Of a stretch of DNA of 64,000 nucleotides, positions 56,610 through 64,000 are shown piece after piece; position 1 is the stretch's first letter, and every line of letters begins with the position of its first letter. Below the pieces are notes generated by a model that was given only the letters and a program-made list of their open reading frames with translations, ran no database searches and was not told the origin of the DNA. This DNA comes from Acanthosepion pharaonis (Eukaryota > Mollusca > Cephalopoda > Sepiida > Sepiidae): assembly GCA_903632075.3 (NCBI GenBank), contig CAHIKZ030000059.1, forward strand, positions 755,001 through 819,000. Reading direction: 5' to 3'. A program made the translations under genes and the position numbers.

Positions 56610-57822
56610 GCTATATTCGTCATTGGGCATCTTTTTTTCCCAGTTGATATTTAACGCAGCTCACAATATAAGAGATTGCGTTCATTTTTTTTGTTAATTG
56701 ATTTTCATTATATCCTAATACTTGACCCGCATATGAGGAGCTTTTCCTACTTTGTATCTAAAGAGCTGAGTCGTCTCTAATATGAATAGATAAAAAGAAA
56801 AACGATAAATGTCTTAAACCTTCCCACTACGTAATATTCGAAGAACATTTGTTTTAAGTTGAAAATAAATATTTTGCAAAAAATAATAGGTATTTTGAAT
56901 TGAAATAAATCAATTGATATTTCTCTCTCTGTCTTTATTTTAATCCGGCATCATTTCTGATACATCCAAACGTTATTTTTAGCTGATGAACTAGATGGCG
57001 AATTCGAAGCAATTAATAAAACAAATGTGCTCTCCGGAAGGCGCCTCATCGTTTGAAAGATTATGAATAACGTTCATCCGCCTATACATTCGAGTAGCTG
57101 AAGGCAATATGCTCTTTTGAGAGTTCCAATCTGCGCCACCCACCCCGCTTTGTAGGAGAAATCACCGACTGATTAGGCATGGTCACTAGGGGAGTTTCCA
57201 CATACATACTTGTCTGCTAAAATAACTTTTGGTATGTGATCCATTAAAATAGCTTTTAAGCAATAAATTAAAATATGATTAATGAATGAAAATACGTTTA
57301 TATATATATGTGTTTGTGCGTGTGTCTGTGTGCGTGTGTGTGCGTGTTTGTAAATAAATGTCTATCATCGCAGGACTTATAGAACAGACGAAACTACGTA
57401 TTTTTCCCTTAAAAGATAAACTGTTTTCGGCCAACGCATCATTAGAAGGATCGTAGCCGAATAATATAATAAGAATAGAGGTATAATAGACATATGGCAA
57501 GGAGACGAGGAAGTACGATTAAAATATAATTTAATATTTAAAAAGTTCATAACCGACCGTGCTTAGCCCAAAATGGAATACCACGAATCACTGTATTTAT
57601 AAAGACAATGGATTTTCTAAGAGGTGTTGACCTATCGCGTAATCCTGTGCAGATGTCTGTTGCTGGTACTCATACCCTGTCTGTTATTGCAAGACACATG
57701 TTGGGTAACAGGCGTTTCAAGGCGAAGATTGGTTCGTTATACTATTCGCCGTCGATTCTTCTGATGAATTGATGGCCGAAGTAAAGGTTAACTTTTAAAG
57801 GAAAAATATAATTTTGTCTGTT
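56610..57822. other. AT-rich DNA, no gene seen
   Basis: A short TG run lies at 57308-57350. Nothing else recognisable. Confidence 0.45.
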
Positions 57823-57825
57823 TAA

Positions 57826-57846
57826 ATATATATATATATATCTGTT

Positions 57847-57922
<76 letters not shown>
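57826..57922. repeat. (TA)n microsatellite
   Basis: Two TA tracts interrupted by TCTGTTTAAA, which itself is repeated (57818 and 57840); total about 43 units. Confidence 0.95.
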
Positions 57923-57926
<4 letters not shown>

Positions 57927-57989
57927 TGGAAAATATACATACATATGCAAAATATATAAATACCCATACGTGTATATATTTTCAGAAAC

Positions 57990-59324
<1,335 letters not shown>

Positions 59325-59325
<1 letters not shown>

Positions 59326-59600
59326 GACACTCCCACCGAGTTCGATGTATGAGGTTTCGACGTCCACGAACTAATTATGTGAATGCCTATAACGGGCATG
59401 ACTTTTGAGCCCGACTCGAGAATTGCACAAAAGACCGCAAACAGTGCAAGAGAATTTATTGTATCTAAGTGCAGCAGGAACACTGTTAGCTGTCTTATTT
59501 TTCTTTCGTATTTCACGCAGTCGACTGATGCTTACTTCTTGATGGTGCATTATTCCTGAATTGTAGTTAGAACGATACTCTGATCTCTTCATAGCTACCT
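59325..59600 (-). mobile_element. LINE-A 3' end, best copy
   Basis: On the minus strand the frame MKRSEYRSNYNSGIMHHQEV (59533-59592) continues to [14 protein letters not shown], then [19 protein letters not shown] followed by ARYRH: a complete C-x2-C-x12-H-x4-H finger at the C-terminus. The 3' UTR ends CATACATCGAACTCGGTG and GGAGTGTCCAC at (TA)n. A terminal zinc finger of this sort is common in invertebrate RTE/jockey-type ORF2 proteins and is presumed to bind nucleic acid. 5' truncated. Confidence 0.75.
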
Positions 59601-59682
59601 CTTTAAAATTTTAAATGGAATGTGGACGCAAGAAAGGTAGTTTTTCAGTTTATCTTTATACCTTTATATCTACCAACATTTC

Positions 59683-59830
<148 letters not shown>

Positions 59831-59839
59831 TATATAGGT

Positions 59840-60997
59840 ATTTGATATTTGCGCTGAGAACGAGTATAAAGTAGTATATAGACGCCAGTTCCACGTAAGG
59901 TCGGCAGTGTTTATATGATTGCACGCGGAGTTACATGGAGGTGTAATAATCACTTTTACGATTCATGCATTTGAAGTGCTAGGATGTTAAATCTGACGTC
60001 ATGTAACAGAGGTGGTCAGATTAGGAAAACCGGATGAAAAAACATTTGGAGAACTGTGAAGAAATTAAATTCAGTAAATAATTAAAAAGAAATAAATTAT
60101 TTTATGGAAATCAATATAGAATATTACGAAAATATTACACTAAGCAGAAAAAAAGATTTGTTAATTATTCCAATGAGGAGATTCTGATTAAATTACTGCA
60201 ATAAACAGCGAAACTGATTAAATTATTTCAGCAGAAATACATTTGATTTCGTATTAAAAGGAACAGAAATTTAATTTGATAACACAAATATGGAGCTGAG
60301 ATATTAATTTTGCGTTATCAATGTCATTTAAGAAATCTTGCATTTTATGCGGTAAAAGTATATCAGATAATGCATCACAGCTAATTCATCACTGCTGTAA
60401 CAGGCGAGGTTTTTATGGTTTCTGAAAAGACAACTGTAAAAGAAAACTAAAATTTTACAGTGGTGTGCTGAAAATAAAAACAATTCTGATTTTTCGGCAG
60501 TTGGTCAGAGTATATACATCTATTATAATTTTATTTAATATAATATTAATCTTAATTGATTATACTGTTGTGGTCCAGTATGTCCCCACGTGACTGGTTA
60601 AAATGAATGCATCTACGTCTGTGTGTGTATGCGCGCGTGTGTGTATCGAACAGCACTGTATATTTGTGTATATGGCAGCAAGCGGATTTGGGCCAGTTTG
60701 ACGTCTGGAAGAGTCCACCATGCAGAAAAAGCAATTGCCTGAGCGGCCCGTTGGTTCCCTCAAAATATGTGTGATCGCGAATTTATTTGCTCAATATTCC
60801 ATTCTGTCCAGGTCACAAAAGCAAAGATTAGACGGGATATTAGTCGTTTTCTTCGCTTTCTAGACAAAAGCAATTACGGAATAACGTTTGCTGACCAAAG
60901 ACAAAATAGTCAACATGTTACACAGTGATAATAGATAAATAAATGAAAACTTATAAGAGCACGTGATACCTGTTCCCGTTCAGTGATTGACCGAGAG

Positions 60998-61003
<6 letters not shown>
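59840..61003. other. AT-rich DNA, no gene seen
   Basis: 60860-60935 shares a block with 27975-28045. Nothing else recognised. Confidence 0.45.
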
Positions 61004-61004
<1 letters not shown>

Positions 61005-61052
<48 letters not shown>

Positions 61053-61110
61053 CTTCCTCTCTCTCTATATATATATACGAGAGAGAGAAAGAAAGTGAGA
61101 GTGAGAGAGA
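61005..61110. repeat. (ATCT)n tetranucleotide microsatellite with TA and GA tails
   Basis: About 11 ATCT units at 61006-61050, followed by CT, TA and GAGA runs. Confidence 0.95.
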
Positions 61111-61114
61111 TACA

Positions 61115-61705
61115 CAGATAAAAAATAACTAAATTTTCGACGGTGTCTTTTAAACCGATTACATAGGATTATTGATCTGAACATATCACAACAAACGATC
61201 AAAAAACTGAACCAATTTCAAAAGCCTGAGAAATAGTCACAGTAGTTGTTTACCATTTTAGTTTCGTTATCTCCGATAATCAATACTATTTCTTTTCATA
61301 ATCGATTTCTACAACTGGGGGATACGAAAAAAATAGAGCGAAATATATTTTAATAAATTAGTGATAAAAATGTCGCTTTGTCTCCCACCCCCACACAGCT
61401 ACAACGGCAGAGAATTAAACGGTCGAACAGTTTTAGAGCATGAATATACGAATCAAAATAGGAATATATAAAGTTAGTAGTGCTTAAGAATTTAATATTG
61501 CAAACCTTACATATTTATCGCTTTCATTAAACAACCTGTATCTAAGTATTGTTATCATAGCTAATACGTCTTATTTATACTCCCGGTGCATGGTGGTTGT
61601 AGAAAAGAGGTCTGTTGTATCATCTTTGCCGAAAATGGTATGCTTATATGCAATATTGATTTTCTGTAAATTAAATCAAAGATATATTTAGCAAAGACAT
61701 CTAAT

Positions 61706-61708
<3 letters not shown>
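61115..61708. other. AT-rich DNA, no gene seen
   Basis: Nothing recognisable. Confidence 0.4.

Positions 61709-61709
<1 letters not shown>

Positions 61710-61767
<58 letters not shown>
61710..61767. repeat. (TA)n microsatellite
   Basis: About 28 TA units. Confidence 0.95.
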
Positions 61768-62194
61768 GATAAAATATATTTCTAAAATGAGGACACGAAA
61801 ATAAATTTTTACCGTTACGTAAAACTCGAAAACTGAAAATGAACAATAATAAATAACAATATATAAATAACATAAAATGAAATAAACACAAGTATGTAAA
61901 ATAAATAATAAAACACATTAATAAGTAAATAAACAAAGTATTAAAATTAATTAACAAACTACTAACGGACACACCAACACAAGTAAAAGAAGTAATAACA
62001 ACAGACAATAAAGGACAAACGTTAACAAACAATATAATTAGACAAAAAAACTGTAGCAGGATTCAGAAATTATTCCAACTAGGTAGCCACCTAGAATAAT
62101 CCGAAATATAACCGTTACGGCAAACCAAAATAACCGTTAGAATAATATAATAGACTACCCACAATACATCACTGACCTGTATATATGAAGAGTC

Positions 62195-62272
62195 GAACAA
62201 AAACACAACGCATATATTGCGTTTAACATGAAACAGACTGTCGCCTATGGGGGTTGATTCAATGTCCAATAT
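62195..62272 (-). repeat. Dispersed repeat D, fragment
   Basis: TGCGTTTAACATGAAACAGA and CTGTCGCCTATGGGGGTTGA are the inverted second half of repeat D; it ends at a short TA run (62270-62281) next to a SINE-A head. Confidence 0.65.
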
Positions 62273-62281
62273 ATATATATA

Positions 62282-62625
62282 GTGGAGTAATGGAAATCGG
62301 CTTGGATTGAGGAATCGCAGAGCCGAGCTCGAATCTTTGTTGAATCCATTACATTCACTTACGTGCTAATACCCTTGGGAAAGGGGTGAATCCTTCTTCT
62401 CCCTCCAGCTATGGGTAAAATAGCAGGACAGACTGGGTTCTATAGCCTTGGATGGCAAGTGGTCTAGGAGAAGGACAACTCTGAATTCAAAACCTGAGAG
62501 GGGTTGTTTGGGAACCTTGTGGCACGTAGTGCACCAGGTTTCTGTATTCGGCCCTTCAAAAAGTGTGGATGGTCCTGCACGAAAACTTCACCACTATAAT
62601 CGAATCTCATGTGCCGGTGTCGAGA
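62282..62625 (+). mobile_element. SINE-A, copy lacking tail
   Basis: Head GTGGAGTAATGGAAATCGGC with box-B-like GCTCGAATCTT (62328), the full body (GGATGGCAAGTGGTCTAGGA, CCACTATAATCGAATCTCA), then GTGTCGAGACAACC where the usual GTCGGTTCCTAGG is expected. The LINE-A-like tail is absent. Confidence 0.7.
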
Positions 62626-62629
62626 CAAC

Positions 62630-63575
62630 CAGCAGTCGAGAAAATTAGGCGCCAAAAAAGAGACGCGCACGTGAAGAGAAAAAAGAAAACATCTTTATCG
62701 AAGAGACCAGCGGACGAAAAGTCACGCCAACGTCCATGTCCCAGGTCGCATGTTGAGATAACACATTCCCAGAGGCAGAGAAACAGACCAGCCACTCAAA
62801 TGCCAAGAATGTGAAGATAGTCCAGACGCAATTGGCCTGAACCCCTCGGAGATCATCGTCTTAAGAAGAAATCCTGAAATACAAATATAAGGTAGAGAAT
62901 GTGATCCCAGTTGAAAACATAAAGCTCCAGTCGCTGAATCAAGAATAGAAGAAAATACACTATTATCGCCTTTGGTCGATAAATGCATATCTCAGATAAG
63001 TGTATACCCTAGAAACCCCTAGTATTACTATGATTAGCAAACACCCAATAACATTTTGTGCTTGCACACACCTTTCCATATTCGTAATACCAGACAATTG
63101 AGACTATACTCCTGTATATGTGTGAAACATTGCATATCGTTAATATTTGTCGTATTCCAACCAAATATATGTTGTAGCTCACATGATATAATGTCTTTAT
63201 TGTCGTTGCCATATACATGCTCTTGTTAATTAAATATTATATTGTTCACCATGTTGTTTCGTTCATTTATGGTCAACGGTCGGCTGAATGTGCTATTCCA
63301 AGAACCCGGGGAAGCCCAGTTCATAATTGAGTTGGACTTCGCCTACTTTCTTTTCTTTTTATATTATCTGCTGATGATTTAATGATGTAAGGGAAATAAC
63401 CCTAATATTTATACAGTGATCCCATAACCGAAGGTTATTCAGGGAATATAAGATATAAACGAATCATCGTGCGGAATACATAGATCATAGCCTGGTTCTG
63501 GTTGTATCTCCCATCACCATATTAGTGCCAGACGAGTATTTATGACAATATATATAGAAAAAATGTAGTTTTAAG
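62630..63575. other. Unassigned DNA, first part GC-richer
   Basis: 62630-62830 is basic-residue-rich in one frame (62563-62814) and moderately GC-rich, replacing the SINE-A tail; no domain is recognised. 63260-63540 has no recognisable ends. Confidence 0.35.
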
Positions 63576-63577
63576 GT

Positions 63578-63580
63578 GTG

Positions 63581-63630
<50 letters not shown>
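63578..63630. repeat. (TA)n microsatellite splitting repeat D
   Basis: About 26 TA units; GTAGTTTTAAGGTGTGCTA occurs before it (63563) and GTAGTTTAAGGTGTGCTA after it (63637). Confidence 0.95.
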
Positions 63631-63631
<1 letters not shown>

Positions 63632-63632
<1 letters not shown>

Positions 63633-63777
63633 AAAATGTAGTTTAAGGTGTGCTAAATTTATGGAATCTAATGATCAATATCAGGGATAGAACGTATGTA
63701 AATATAAAAGTGAACATTGAAATCAACACTCAGAGGCGAAAGACTGTTTCATGTTAGACGCAATCAATAGGCCACAC

Positions 63778-63778
<1 letters not shown>
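63632..63778 (+). repeat. Dispersed repeat D, copy 2
   Basis: Collinear with 54525-54670 (AAGGTGTGCTAAATTTATGG, AGAGGCGAAAGACTGTTTC, TAGACGCAATCAATAGG), followed by (TA)n. Confidence 0.75.
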
Positions 63779-63850
<72 letters not shown>

Positions 63851-63880
63851 TGTGTTTGTGTGTGTATGGTGTTTGTGTTT
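63779..63880. repeat. (TA)n(TG)n microsatellite
   Basis: About 34 TA units then TG-rich sequence. Confidence 0.95.
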
Positions 63881-64000
63881 GTTTAACAGTCACTTTAAGT
63901 GTACTCTGTACTGATTACATTGCGTTTAGGAACGTCTCAATTTTCGTTTGGATGGATTTCACGATGTTATGGAAGCCCCTTTTCTCAATTCTGGCCAAAG

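Noticed and set aside
62563..62814. Basic 83-codon frame as a retroviral-type nucleocapsid
   Set aside because: No CCHC knuckle or other hallmark; composition alone is not evidence.

Overview
The window looks like non-genic, repeat-dominated DNA from a cephalopod mollusc, most likely an octopus. This is inferred from the very high density of (TA)n and (TA)n(TG)n arrays (more than 35 in 64 kb), the layering of decayed LINEs, tRNA-derived SINEs and Tc1/mariner/hAT remnants, and one isolated, cleanly spliced-looking metazoan exon. Nothing bacterial is present: no operons, no CRISPR array, no rRNA and no convincing functional tRNA. Most long open frames are (TA)n arrays read as Tyr-Ile repeats, or accidental.

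Layout. 1-4.8 kb: mostly plain AT-rich DNA, one unexplained 125-codon ORF, the 3' end of a zinc-finger-tailed LINE (called LINE-A here) and a Tc1-like remnant. 4.84-8.82 kb: the best element in the window, a nearly full-length decayed non-LTR retrotransposon of the R2-like superclade, with reverse transcriptase, a CCHC finger and a restriction-enzyme-like endonuclease (called REL-LINE). 8.9-13.6 kb: a jockey/CR1-like LINE 3' end (LINE-B), then a second REL-LINE copy split by an insertion that carries a 1.06-kb repeat. 14.8-21.7 kb: an inverted-repeat composite element, a tRNA-derived SINE (SINE-A), a mariner MITE, further LINE-A and LINE-B pieces and Tc1-like ends. 22-30 kb: a minisatellite grown on a SINE tail, a GC-richer LTR-plus-primer-binding-site relic, an RTE/jockey-like LINE 3' end (LINE-C) and a MITE. 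31-39 kb: two hairpin foldback elements, a decayed mariner (34.3-35.4 kb), SINE-B and an hAT MITE. 43.4-44.4 kb: a Tc1 transposase pseudogene. 45-48.1 kb: SINE-A, the second 1.08-kb repeat copy, and a LINE-B interrupted by the composite element with a target-site duplication. 49-53 kb: the third REL-LINE copy, SINE-A and LINE-C. 54.9-55.2 kb: the one likely host-gene part, a 261-bp minus-strand exon with perfect splice sites and phase-1 introns on both sides, encoding a cysteine-containing module resembling a SUEL/galactose-binding lectin domain. 55.6-64 kb: a GC-rich block, more LINE/SINE ends and very long (TA)n tracts.

How the parts relate. Two SINE families each end in the 3' tail of a different LINE family seen in the same window (SINE-A with LINE-A, SINE-B with LINE-B), which is the classical sign of SINEs mobilised by a partner LINE. 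Many retroelement 3' ends run straight into (TA)n, so retrotransposition appears to be seeding the microsatellites. No intact autonomous element remains; every transposase and reverse transcriptase has frameshifts or stops. Family names LINE-A/B/C, SINE-A/B and repeat D are labels made up here. I found no clearly new molecular system; the strongest leads are the SINE/LINE tail pairs, the composite inverted-repeat element and the lone exon.
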